From NCBI RefSeq assembly GCF_001439785.1, contig NZ_JYLI01000003.1, forward strand, positions 248,001 to 312,000: a stretch of 64,000 bases of DNA, written 5' to 3'. Origin of the DNA: Pseudomonas poae. GTDB lineage: Bacteria; Pseudomonadota; Gammaproteobacteria; Pseudomonadales; Pseudomonadaceae. A model generated the notes under the pieces. The model did no database searches. It worked only from the letters and a program-made list of their open reading frames with translations, and was not told the DNA's origin. The position numbers and the translations under genes are program-made. Positions 33,834 to 42,975 of the stretch are shown piece by piece. Every line of letters begins with the position of its first letter. Position 1 is the first letter of the stretch.

Positions 33834-35030
33834 ATGTTCGAACTCGTAGACAACATCCCCGCTAGCCCGGTTATCAAAGTAATCGGTGTCGGCGGTGGCG
33901 GCGGCAACGCTGTCAACCATATGGTCAAGAGCAACATTGAAGGCGTTGAATTCATCTGCGCCAACACGGATGCCCAGGCGCTGAAAAGCATCGGCGCGCG
34001 GACCATCCTGCAATTGGGCACAGCCGTGACCAAGGGCCTTGGCGCTGGCGCCAACCCGGAAGTCGGCCGTCAAGCCGCGCTGGAAGACCGCGAGCGTATT
34101 GCTGAAGTGCTGCAAGGCACCAACATGGTGTTCATTACCACCGGCATGGGCGGCGGTACCGGTACCGGTGCAGCTCCGATCATTGCCGAAGTGGCCAAGG
34201 AAATGGGGATTCTGACCGTTGCTGTGGTGACGCGTCCGTTCCCGTTCGAAGGCCGCAAGCGTATGCAGATCGCCGACGAAGGTATTCGTCTGCTGTCTGA
34301 AAGCGTCGACTCGTTGATCACCATTCCCAACGAGAAGCTGCTGACCATTCTGGGCAAGGACGCAAGCCTGCTGTCCGCGTTCGCCAAGGCTGACGATGTA
34401 CTGGCCGGTGCCGTGCGCGGTATCTCCGACATCATCAAGCGCCCAGGCATGATCAACGTCGACTTTGCCGACGTGCGTACCGTGATGAGCGAAATGGGCA
34501 TGGCGATGATGGGCACTGGCTGCGCCAGCGGTCCGAACCGTGCGCGTGAAGCGACCGAAGCGGCCATCCGCAACCCGTTGCTCGAAGACGTGAACCTGCA
34601 AGGCGCACGCGGCATTCTGGTGAACATCACTGCCGGCCCTGACCTGTCCCTGGGTGAGTACTCCGACGTGGGTAGCATCATCGAAGCCTTCGCGTCCGAG
34701 CACGCGATGGTCAAAGTCGGTACCGTTATCGATCCAGACATGCGCGACGAATTGCACGTGACTGTGGTTGCTACCGGCCTGGGTGCCAAAATCGAGAAGC
34801 CTGTGAAGGTCATCGACAACACCCTGCATAACAGCCAGGCGAGCCAGTCGGCTGCCGCTCCAGCGCCTGCGCGCCAGGAACTGCCGTCGGTGAACTACCG
34901 TGACCTGGATCGTCCGACCGTGATGCGCAACCAGGCTCAGGCCGGTGCTGCTGCGTCCCGTAGCCCGAATCCGCAAGATGACCTGGATTACCTAGACATC
35001 CCGGCATTCCTGCGTCGTCAGGCCGATTAA
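33834..35030 (+). CDS. ftsZ: Cell division GTPase FtsZ
   Basis: A 398-residue tubulin homologue that forms the Z ring. GVGGGGGNAVNHM near 18-30, the tubulin signature GGGTGTGAAP near 106-115, and the T7-loop NVDFADVR near 206-213 are intact. A variable linker from about 318 ends in the conserved C-terminal peptide DYLDIPAFLRRQAD, which binds FtsA, ZipA and MinC. A very strong ribosome binding site (AAAGGAGAGGG) precedes the ATG, fitting high expression. The 75-bp gap after ftsA may hold an extra promoter. Confidence 0.97.
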   Translation: MFELVDNIPASPVIKVIGVGGGGGNAVNHMVKSNIEGVEFICANTDAQALKSIGARTILQLGTAVTKGLGAGANPEVGRQAALEDRERIAEVLQGTNMVFITTGMGGGTGTGAAPIIAEVAKEMGILTVAVVTRPFPFEGRKRMQIADEGIRLLSESVDSLITIPNEKLLTILGKDASLLSAFAKADDVLAGAVRGISDIIKRPGMINVDFADVRTVMSEMGMAMMGTGCASGPNRAREATEAAIRNPLLEDVNLQGARGILVNITAGPDLSLGEYSDVGSIIEAFASEHAMVKVGTVIDPDMRDELHVTVVATGLGAKIEKPVKVIDNTLHNSQASQSAAAPAPARQELPSVNYRDLDRPTVMRNQAQAGAAASRSPNPQDDLDYLDIPAFLRRQAD

Positions 35031-35081
35031 TGGAATGTATCAGGGCTATGAAGGTGATTGGTGTTCAGCAAAGGTCTGGTC

Positions 35082-35090
35082 TGCTATTAT
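35082..35090 (+). promoter_or_regulatory. Candidate extended -10 promoter for lpxC
   Basis: TGCTATTAT is an extended -10 (TG, one base, TATTAT) in the 112-bp gap between ftsZ and lpxC, 53 bp before the lpxC ATG. No good -35 at 17 bp is seen, which extended -10 promoters can tolerate. It would let lpxC be made apart from the division genes. Confidence 0.4.
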
Positions 35091-35106
35091 CGCCAGCCTT
35101 TGTTGA

Positions 35107-36054
<948 letters not shown>

Positions 36055-36083
36055 GTAACAACTCTCTTTCTTTAGTTTTTAAA

Positions 36084-36109
36084 GGCTACCTTCGGGTAGC
36101 CTTTTTTTT
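36084..36109 (+). terminator. Intrinsic terminator of the dcw/lpxC transcript
   Basis: GGCTACC (36084-36090), the stable tetraloop TTCG, GGTAGCC (36095-36101), then eight T. It isolates the two genes downstream from the dcw transcript. Confidence 0.95.
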
Positions 36110-36163
36110 GCCAAAAATTCGGCGCAAATGACATGTGTTGTAACGGGCGACGTTTGTGTCGTG

Positions 36164-36192
36164 GGAACTGATGCTTCCAGGTACACCACAAG
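36164..36192 (+). promoter_or_regulatory. Candidate HrpL-dependent promoter (hrp box) of paralogue 1
   Basis: GGAACT at 36164-36169, 16 bases, then CCACAAG at 36186-36192. The published hrp box is GGAAC(C/T), 15-16 bases, CCACNNA, so only the final base differs. It lies 120 bp before the gene's ATG. Confidence 0.6.
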
Positions 36193-36311
36193 CTAGAGGT
36201 AAGCTCGTCGAGTTTCCAATATGCGAGTAGGGAGCAAGTTCGAACGGAGTATGAATATTGGATAAGGTTTATGTAGAACTAACTATTTGATTACTCTCAA
36301 GAGATTTTGCT

Positions 36312-37328
36312 ATGAATGGCGTATCTGCAGCTCAAACTTATCGTTCCGTTGATATTCAGCCACCAAGTCAGAGTGGCATGGAAAAGCAGCAACAAGAACC
36401 CAATAGCGTCCAAAGGCCGCGCGCTTTGACTGCCGCCTATACCGCCAATGTGTTGGGCGGTCAGGCCTCATTTCAGCCAATCCCCACGCTTGCGTTTCGC
36501 CCGAAAACTTATCTCACGCTCAGTGCGACAGCCAATCTCATTCCTGGTCTTGTCAGCGCAGGCGCCAGCAAGACTATACGATTCGATCCGTTGATCAGGG
36601 TTAGCCCGACGGACACTGGCGGCGTCACTGTGGGTTTCACCCCACGGCTGGAAGTTGAATTAAGCGGCGCAGTTCGCGCAGGCCTGACGAATATCTTCAA
36701 TACTGGCCTGGGCGTGAATGGGGGGCTGGGTGGTGCACAGAAGTTTACCTTTGGTGCGCCGCAATTCAGCGCCAATCTCGAACCCAATGGCGTATTCAGC
36801 GCCCATGCTGATTTAAATCCCACGCTTGGCAGTGAGCAAACAGTAAGCGCGAATATTGGCGCGGGATTTGGTGTGGGAGCCATCAGCGTCGGTGCGAATC
36901 AAAGTTTTTCCCATAGTCTTGGCCAGCAGATAAAAGCGGGCGGGCCTGGTGTCCAGTTTCAGTTGAGTTCCACCGGTCAGCCGAAGATATCCACCAACTG
37001 GGATAGAACGGTATCGATCTCGAACAGTTATACCTTTTCGCCCAAGGCCAATTTGAATGGGCAAATCAGTGCCGGTCAGGTAGATGCCCGTGCGAGTTTG
37101 GGAGCGGGGCCATCATTTACCATAGAACACAACGTTATCTTCAACACCGACCCTGCAAGGAAAGCGCCTCCAAGGCATGAGTTTTCAGCCAGATCAGGCG
37201 TAAGTGTCGATGGCTCTTTCGGTTTCAGGGTGAGCCTGCTTCCCAGTGGATCACCTTTGAATATATCGGCTGAGGTCGGCTTCAATCCGGGCGTGTCCGT
37301 GTCCGGTGGTGGGCGCTACACCCTCTAA
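36312..37328 (+). CDS. Orphan protein, candidate type III secreted protein, paralogue 1
   Basis: A 338-residue protein that I cannot place in a named family. No signal peptide or transmembrane segment. The first residues MNGVSAAQTYRS have an aliphatic residue at position 4, several Ser/Gln, and no acidic residue before 14, as published for type III substrates. A polar Pro/Gln-rich leader runs to about 35. A repetitive Gly/Ser/Asn/Thr-rich body follows with alternating hydrophobic pattern, so it should be beta-rich. No cysteine and one Trp. It is a clear paralogue of the next gene (shared PRALTA-YTA-V-GG, FQPIPT, GGPGV, TVSISNSY blocks). It has its own hrp-box-like promoter and follows the lpxC terminator. 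Base composition looks lower in GC than the dcw genes, which hints at transfer. Secretion and role are inference. Confidence 0.72.
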   Translation: MNGVSAAQTYRSVDIQPPSQSGMEKQQQEPNSVQRPRALTAAYTANVLGGQASFQPIPTLAFRPKTYLTLSATANLIPGLVSAGASKTIRFDPLIRVSPTDTGGVTVGFTPRLEVELSGAVRAGLTNIFNTGLGVNGGLGGAQKFTFGAPQFSANLEPNGVFSAHADLNPTLGSEQTVSANIGAGFGVGAISVGANQSFSHSLGQQIKAGGPGVQFQLSSTGQPKISTNWDRTVSISNSYTFSPKANLNGQISAGQVDARASLGAGPSFTIEHNVIFNTDPARKAPPRHEFSARSGVSVDGSFGFRVSLLPSGSPLNISAEVGFNPGVSVSGGGRYTL

Positions 37329-37410
37329 TGGTTGAAACAGCCGTGTCAGTGAAAGGGAGCACACCCTCCCTTCGCTGACATTTGTTGAAACTACCTACGC
37401 CGTACTTGTA

Positions 37411-37439
37411 GGAACTGTTACTTCGCTCTGTCCCACAAA
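37411..37439 (+). promoter_or_regulatory. Candidate HrpL-dependent promoter (hrp box) of paralogue 2
   Basis: GGAACT at 37411-37416, 16 bases, then CCACAAA at 37433-37439: a complete match to GGAAC(C/T)-N15/16-CCACNNA. It is 114 bp before the preferred ATG, almost the same distance as in the first copy. Confidence 0.68.
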
Positions 37440-37552
37440 GTCAGCGTGAAGCCGTTGAATGACGATATTCGCATCGATGAAGCCAAGTTCGAATGGTTTA
37501 TTCGTCAATTCATGAAGCGCTGCACGAAACTTATAAAGCGAGTGTATTAGCT

Positions 37553-38560
37553 ATGAGCCAGATTTCTGCAAATCCGCTGTATCGTTCGCCCACCCCACCA
37601 CCGCAAAACAACGATGAGGTGAATAAACGACAGCCTCCGCGCGCCCTCACTGCCCCCTATACCGCCAAAGTGTTCGGCGGTGAGGCCAAGTTTCAACCGA
37701 TTCCCACTGTCACCTTCACGCCCGCTACGCATGCCACGATTGCGGCCAGAATCACGCCGCTGCCTGGCGGTCCGAGTGTGGGTGCAAGCGCGACCGCGCG
37801 GTTCCTGCCTGATATCGTCTTGCGCCCTAACGACGCCGGCGGTCTCAATGTCAGCGTGACGCCAAAGATGCAGCTCCAACTGAACGCCGATTTGACGGCG
37901 GGTATCCCCAATATCCTTGGGACCGGCATTGGCGTCAGGGGCGGTGGCAGTGCGTCCAAGTGGTTTACGTTCAATGCTCCAGAGGCCCGCTTCAATCTGA
38001 ATCCGGACCTTTCATTCAATGCAAGCGCCCATCTCAATCCTGCCCTGACGACCACTCAGCGTATTGGCTTGAATGGTGGATTGCAGGGCCGTGTTTCATC
38101 TTCGGGATTGGGGGCCGGTGCTGGGGTGGATCAGGCTTTTACGCATCAGACGCAGCAAGAATTCAAACTCGGCGGCCCCGGCGTCAAGTTCGAAATGATT
38201 CCTGGCTCAAAGCCGACGATAACGCAGAATGTCGATAAAACGGTGTCCATCTCCAACAGTTACAGCTTCCTGCCGCGCACATCCGTGAATGCGAATGCCC
38301 AGGCCGGTCCGCTTACTGTCAGTGCCGGTGCCGGTGTCTTACCGGGTGTCACGGTTAAGTACAAAGTGACATTGAGCACTGACCTCGCAAGCAAGACGCC
38401 ACCCAAGACCGAAGTGTCCGTATCGTCTGGCGTTCGGTTGGACGGGTCCTTCGCTATCGGCGCGTCACTGTTGCCTCGCGACTGGCCTGTCAGTCTCAGC
38501 GCATCCGTGGGGGCTCAGCCCTATGTCAGGGTCTCGGCGGACGCCAGCTATACGGTTTGA
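37553..38560 (+). CDS. Orphan protein, candidate type III secreted protein, paralogue 2
   Basis: A 335-residue paralogue of the preceding gene, by eye about 40-45% identical along its length. The N-terminus MSQISANPLYRS aligns with the other copy's first twelve residues, has Ile at position 4 and no acidic residue in the first 12, and is followed by a Pro-rich leader. That alignment is why I start at 37553 and not at the in-frame ATG at 37493, which falls in a leader sequence shared by both genes. No signal peptide, no cysteine, beta-rich Gly/Ser/Asn-rich body. A full hrp-box match lies upstream and a terminator downstream, so it is a single-gene unit. A cell-surface or other non-type-III role cannot be excluded. 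No family assigned. Confidence 0.72.
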   Translation: MSQISANPLYRSPTPPPQNNDEVNKRQPPRALTAPYTAKVFGGEAKFQPIPTVTFTPATHATIAARITPLPGGPSVGASATARFLPDIVLRPNDAGGLNVSVTPKMQLQLNADLTAGIPNILGTGIGVRGGGSASKWFTFNAPEARFNLNPDLSFNASAHLNPALTTTQRIGLNGGLQGRVSSSGLGAGAGVDQAFTHQTQQEFKLGGPGVKFEMIPGSKPTITQNVDKTVSISNSYSFLPRTSVNANAQAGPLTVSAGAGVLPGVTVKYKVTLSTDLASKTPPKTEVSVSSGVRLDGSFAIGASLLPRDWPVSLSASVGAQPYVRVSADASYTV

Positions 38561-38578
38561 ACGCTGACGCCCAAACCA

Positions 38579-38605
38579 CGCCTGTCTTTATGGGCAGGCG
38601 TTTCT
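38579..38605 (+). terminator. Intrinsic terminator after paralogue 2
   Basis: CGCCTGTC (38579-38586), a six-base loop, GGCAGGCG (38593-38600), then TTTCT. One G-T wobble in an 8-bp stem. It also abuts the 3-prime end of the convergent GGDEF gene. Confidence 0.75.
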
Positions 38606-40101
38606 CAACCCAGGGTTGCGGCATCCACAATCCGGTTGCGACCCGTGTGCTTGGCTTCATACAGCGCCTGGTCCGCACTGAGCAATAATGCCTCCAGGGA
38701 GGTTCGACTGCGCTTGTTCCAGGTGCTCAAGCCGATGCTCACGGTGATGGGGCGACCATCTTCGGCCACCCTCGGCAAATGCTCCACACCACTGCGGATG
38801 TGCTCGGCAATCACCCAGGCGCCGTTGGCGTCGGTATGCGGCAGCACCACTGCAAACTCTTCCCCGCCATAGCGCGCCGCCAGGTCAGCGGGGCGGCGTA
38901 TGTTGCTGCCGATCACCTGAGCCACGTTGCGCAGTGCCTCATCGCCGCCGTTATGGCCATGCCGGTCGTTGAAGGCCTTGAAGTGGTCCACATCAATCAT
39001 CAGCAGCGTGAGCGACTCGGTGGAGCGCTGCGCGCGGTCCCATTCCAGGCGCAGGCGCTCATCGAGGATGCGGCGGTTGGGCAGGCCGGTCAGTGCATCG
39101 GTGGCGGCCAGTTCCGACAGCACGCGCTCGGCGCGATGACGACGGCGCAGTTCGCGGCGCAGCATCCAGCTCAGCCACAGCACGCCAATGCACAATATGC
39201 CGGTGGCCCCGCCGGTCAGCAGCGCGGCGCGGTGCCATTGGGCGAAGACATCCTCTCTGGACAGCGCCACCACGACAATCAGCGGCAGTGCACCGACGTT
39301 GGTGAAGGTATACAGACGCTCCTTGCCGCTGATGGCGGAAATCGCCTGAAAACTGCCCATGCCCTCACGCAGCATTCGCTTGAAGTTGGGCCGGTCGCTC
39401 AGGTCCTTGTCGATCATTTCGCGCTCCAGCAGCGGCTGCTGGGCCAAGAGGATGCCTTTGCTGCTCAACAGGTTGATGCTGCTGCCGTTGCCGATGGTCA
39501 GGCTGCTGAATAGCTGGTCGAAGTACGCCAGACGCATGGTCGCTACCGCGACGCCGGCGAACTCACCGTTGGGCCCCGACACACGCCGGCTGAATGCCAT
39601 GCGCCAGACCTGCTCGCAGTTGCAGTGAATCCTGAAGGGCCGGCTGATGAACAGCCCGGCCTGTGCGTTATTGGCGTGCACCTGGAAATAATCACGGTTG
39701 GCGAAATTACGCGGCGTGGGTTTGAGGGCCGAAGAGTCCGCAATCACGTCGCCCTTGGCGTCCAGCAGCAGGACTTCGCCCTTGTAGGGCGCGGCGGTGG
39801 ACAGATCAAACTGCAGCCGATGGCGAATATCCGCAGCCACCCCGGACAAGTTTTCACGTTGCCCGGTCTCGATCAGCTCGGTGAGTGCCAGGTCGTACAG
39901 CTCGACGTTGCGCAACACATCGGCATTGATCAACTGGGCAATGTTGGTGGTCGAGCGCGTGGCTGCCAGCAGCGTGCTGGCGTGCTCACGGATCAACAGC
40001 GCCGTGACGATGATCAAAATCAGTGCGACGGTGAGACCGCTGCCCAGCATCAGCAACAGTTCCGGGTGGGCAGGCGGGGTGCGACCAGAGCGTTTATTCA
40101 T
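38605..40101 (-). CDS. Membrane-bound diguanylate cyclase with periplasmic sensor
   Basis: A 498-residue inner-membrane enzyme making the second messenger c-di-GMP from two GTP. Transmembrane helix 1 is at about 16-38, a periplasmic Cache/PAS-like sensor at about 40-285, helix 2 at about 290-315, and the GGDEF domain at about 335-490. The active-site motif is GGEEF at 412-416, and Arg403-x-x-Asp406 five residues before it is the inhibitory I-site, so the enzyme should be active and product-inhibited. Convergent with the orphan pair; single gene on its strand. Ligand unknown. Confidence 0.9.
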   Translation of the reverse strand: MNKRSGRTPPAHPELLLMLGSGLTVALILIIVTALLIREHASTLLAATRSTTNIAQLINADVLRNVELYDLALTELIETGQRENLSGVAADIRHRLQFDLSTAAPYKGEVLLLDAKGDVIADSSALKPTPRNFANRDYFQVHANNAQAGLFISRPFRIHCNCEQVWRMAFSRRVSGPNGEFAGVAVATMRLAYFDQLFSSLTIGNGSSINLLSSKGILLAQQPLLEREMIDKDLSDRPNFKRMLREGMGSFQAISAISGKERLYTFTNVGALPLIVVVALSREDVFAQWHRAALLTGGATGILCIGVLWLSWMLRRELRRRHRAERVLSELAATDALTGLPNRRILDERLRLEWDRAQRSTESLTLLMIDVDHFKAFNDRHGHNGGDEALRNVAQVIGSNIRRPADLAARYGGEEFAVVLPHTDANGAWVIAEHIRSGVEHLPRVAEDGRPITVSIGLSTWNKRSRTSLEALLLSADQALYEAKHTGRNRIVDAATLG

Positions 40102-40188
40102 CGGGCAGACTTCAGCAGCGCAGATGCTGGCAGTTTAGTTCTACCCGATGAAAAGTGAATGCCCTGCTAAAAAGAAAGATTTGGCGCG

Positions 40189-41505
40189 TCAGAACACTTC
40201 GAATGGATAGTCGAGGATCATGCGGTACTCGTCCACGTCCCGATCCACCGCCGAGTAGCCGTTGCTGCCTCGGTGGGTCGCCCATTGCAGACGTACGGCG
40301 AGGTCCTTGGCCTTGCCGCTCTGCACCACATACTTCAAGTCGATATCGCGTTCCCAGTGCCTGGCGTCCTTGCCGTCGGCGCTGTACCACGCGCTGTAGC
40401 CACGGCTCTGCGGGTCGACTTTGGTCAGGTCAGTCTGGCCGCTGATGTAGGACACGGCCGAGGTCAGGCCGGGCAGGCCCAGGCCGCCGAAGTTATAGGC
40501 GTACTTGAGTTTCCACGAGCGTTCGTTGGGCCCGTTGAAGTCCGAGTATTGCTGGGAATTGTCGAGGAAGACGCTGTCGCCCTGGGCAATGTAGTCAAAC
40601 GGGGTGTTGCCGTTGACACGCTGGTACGCGGCAGTGACGCTGTGATGGCCGGCCGCAACGGTGAAGTGCAGGCTGTAGGTGTTGTTGTCGATAGCCCCCA
40701 GCAGCGACTGCCCGGTGTCCTGGGTGTGGTAGTAGTGCAGGCCGGGATTGAGACTGATCATCTCGTTCATCACATAGGTGTAGTCCAGGTCGTAGTAGTA
40801 CTGCTGCCACACGTCCTTGAGTTCGGAGGCGTAGAGGTTGCTGGTCACGCTGGGAATGGCGCTGAACGAGACACCGGCCCAGTTCAGGTGCTGGCTGTCG
40901 GTATTGAGTGGGAGTGCGCCGTAACTGGTGCCGATGCGCCGGTGACCACTCTGGTTATAGAGCTTGGTGAAACTGGCCTGGCCGCCTTCGAACAGCCAGC
41001 CGTCGATGCTGTGGTTGGTCAGGCTGATGCCACGGAAAGTCTGGGGCAGCATGCGGGTCATGCCGCCGGCGATCACCGGGTTGTTGAGGAACAGGTCGCC
41101 GGCTTTAAGCTCGGTGTCGAACGCGCGCATCTTCAGGGTGCCGCCAGCGGTCGAGAACGCACCGGGCGCCTTGCCGTTGCCGCCGCCGTAGGGAAGGATG
41201 CTGGAACCGTCAGTGCCGCCACCGCCGTCGAGCTTGAGGCCGAGCATGGCGTGGGCGTCCAGGCCAAAACCCACGGGGCCCTGGGTGTAGCCGGACTCGA
41301 ACGTGCCGAGAAAGCCCTGGCCCCACTCCTTGCTGTCATCGGTGTGAATGTCGCGACGGTCGCGGTTCATGTAGTAGTTGCGTGCATTGAGCTTGAGGCT
41401 GGAGCCTTCGACGAAACCGTCGGTGTGAGGGGTGTCGGCTGCGTGGGCGAGGGGGCTGATCGTTGCTGCAATGGCGAGGAATAACGGGGTGAGCGAGGTC
41501 TGCAC
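40189..41505 (-). CDS. OprD-family outer-membrane porin
   Basis: A 438-residue substrate-specific porin. A signal peptide ([20 protein letters not shown], cut near AHA-AD) precedes an 18-strand-type barrel with typical OprD sequences ([20 protein letters not shown] near the mature start). OprD-family channels take up basic amino acids, small peptides or aromatic/organic acids; the substrate here is unknown. I chose the GTG at 41505 because AAGGAG lies 7 bases before it; an upstream in-frame start would put a 33-residue odd extension before the signal peptide. A terminator separates it from the kinase gene upstream. Confidence 0.87.
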
Positions 41506-41527
41506 CGGTGGCTCCTTTATGGATGGC

Positions 41528-41557
41528 AAAAAAAAGCCGCTGATGATCGGCGGCTTT
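41528..41557 (-). terminator. Intrinsic terminator of the efflux/two-component operon
   Basis: On the minus strand: AAAGCCGC paired with GCGGCTTT across a nine-base loop, then a run of T (the A-run at 41528-41532 and stem As on the plus strand). It lies between the kinase stop and the oprD start. Confidence 0.8.
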
Positions 41558-41610
41558 GAGAATCGAAGAGTGTAACAAGATAATGACTGTTGCCAAAACC
41601 GCAACAGTTG

Positions 41611-42975
41611 TCAGCGCGGCAGGATAATGCCGAAGGTATTCGCGCCACCCTCGCTGCGTACGAACACATCGCCGGCATGCATCAACGCAATCGCCTTGAC
41701 GATGGCCAGTCCCAGTCCGTGATTGGCCCCGCTGTTGCTGCGCGACGCGTCCACCCGATAGAAGCGCTCGAACAACCGCGGCAGGTGCTCGGCGGCAATC
41801 GCCTCGCCGGGGTTGGTCACAGCAATCGCCACTTGCTGCTGTTGCACCTCGATAGTCACCTCGATGATCTGCCCCGGCGCGGTGTGTTGCACCGCATTAC
41901 TCAGCAGGTTGATCAGTGCACGGCGCAGGTGGGCTTTTTCGATCTGCACCTGGGCGTCGCCCTGTACCCGTACCTGGACCTGGGCGTCTTCGAGGATGAA
42001 GTCCAGGTAGTCGAGCGTGGTCGCCACTTCATCGGCCAGGGAGCTTTCGATCAGCTTGGTGGCCTTGCTGCCCTGATCGGCGCTGGCCAGGAACAGCATG
42101 TCGTTGATGATCGAGCGCAGGCGCTCGAGTTCTTCCAGGTTCGATTGCAGCACCTCGAAGTAATGCTCGGCCGAGCGCCCGCGTGTGAGGGCCACCTGGG
42201 TCTGACCGATCAGGTTGGTCAGCGGCGAGCGCAGTTCGTGGGCCACATCGGCGTTGAACGATTCCAGGCGTGAATAGGCCTGTTCGACGCGGTCGAGGGT
42301 GGCGTTGAACGAGTTGACGAACTGACTCAGTTCCGGCGGCAACGGCGACAGTTGCAGGCGCCCGGAGAGCTTGGGCGGCGCCAGCTTGCGCGCTTCGCCG
42401 GAGAGTCTTTCCAGCGGCTTGAGGCCGATGCGCGCCACCCAGAACCCCAGCAGCGAGGCCAGCACCACGCCGACCAGCGCAAGACTGACCAGGGCCACCA
42501 GCAGGTGATGCTGGGTGGCGCGGAAGTTCTCGGTATCGATGGCAATCATGAAACGCAGGGGCGGGCGCTGATCCTTGGCCGCGAACTGGCTCACCAGCAC
42601 CTTGAACGGATAGGCATGGTCAGGCAGGCGCAAATCGCGTTTACCGACCGGGCCCTGGGCGAATGCGCGAATCTGCGCGTCCGGTTCGCCGTACTCGTAG
42701 TTGGGGTCGCTGCTGACCACCCAGAAGCGGATGCGCTTGTCTTCCTCTCCCAGCAGCTTGAGCTTGGCGCGGATTTTCACCCAATGCTCCGGCGTACCGA
42801 AACGATTGACCGACGACTCCAGCACGCTGTAACGCGCATCCAGCTCCGCCCCCGGCAACAGGCCCAGGCCGCGATCCACCTGCTGGTACAGCACGCCGCC
42901 GATCAACAGGAAGATCAGCGCCGCCACCAGGGTGAACAGTCCGCTCAGACGCACGGCAATCGAGTCAACCGACAC
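41611..42975 (-). CDS. Two-component sensor histidine kinase
   Basis: A 454-residue membrane kinase: helix 1 at about 9-30, periplasmic loop 31-155, helix 2 at about 157-180, HAMP, then the H-box with phospho-acceptor His246 (DVAHELRSPLTNL). The ATPase domain has an N-box (NLLSNAVQHT), a G1-type segment and HGLGLAIVKAI. The overall layout resembles CusS-type kinases. I start at the GTG at 42975, preceded by GGAG at an 8-base spacing and overlapping the regulator gene by 11 bp; longer in-frame starts would lie within that gene. It is the last gene of an operon with an RND pump, so it probably senses a substrate of that pump. Confidence 0.86.
   Translation of the reverse strand: MSVDSIAVRLSGLFTLVAALIFLLIGGVLYQQVDRGLGLLPGAELDARYSVLESSVNRFGTPEHWVKIRAKLKLLGEEDKRIRFWVVSSDPNYEYGEPDAQIRAFAQGPVGKRDLRLPDHAYPFKVLVSQFAAKDQRPPLRFMIAIDTENFRATQHHLLVALVSLALVGVVLASLLGFWVARIGLKPLERLSGEARKLAPPKLSGRLQLSPLPPELSQFVNSFNATLDRVEQAYSRLESFNADVAHELRSPLTNLIGQTQVALTRGRSAEHYFEVLQSNLEELERLRSIINDMLFLASADQGSKATKLIESSLADEVATTLDYLDFILEDAQVQVRVQGDAQVQIEKAHLRRALINLLSNAVQHTAPGQIIEVTIEVQQQQVAIAVTNPGEAIAAEHLPRLFERFYRVDASRSNSGANHGLGLAIVKAIALMHAGDVFVRSEGGANTFGIILPR

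Noticed and set aside
37493..37552. Upstream in-frame ATG for the second orphan paralogue
   Set aside because: It begins inside the leader word shared with paralogue 1, lacks a ribosome binding site, and the N-termini of the paralogues align from 37553.
38605..40101. Diguanylate cyclase as a degenerate, inactive GGDEF protein
   Set aside because: GGEEF is a functional variant of the motif, and the I-site is intact.
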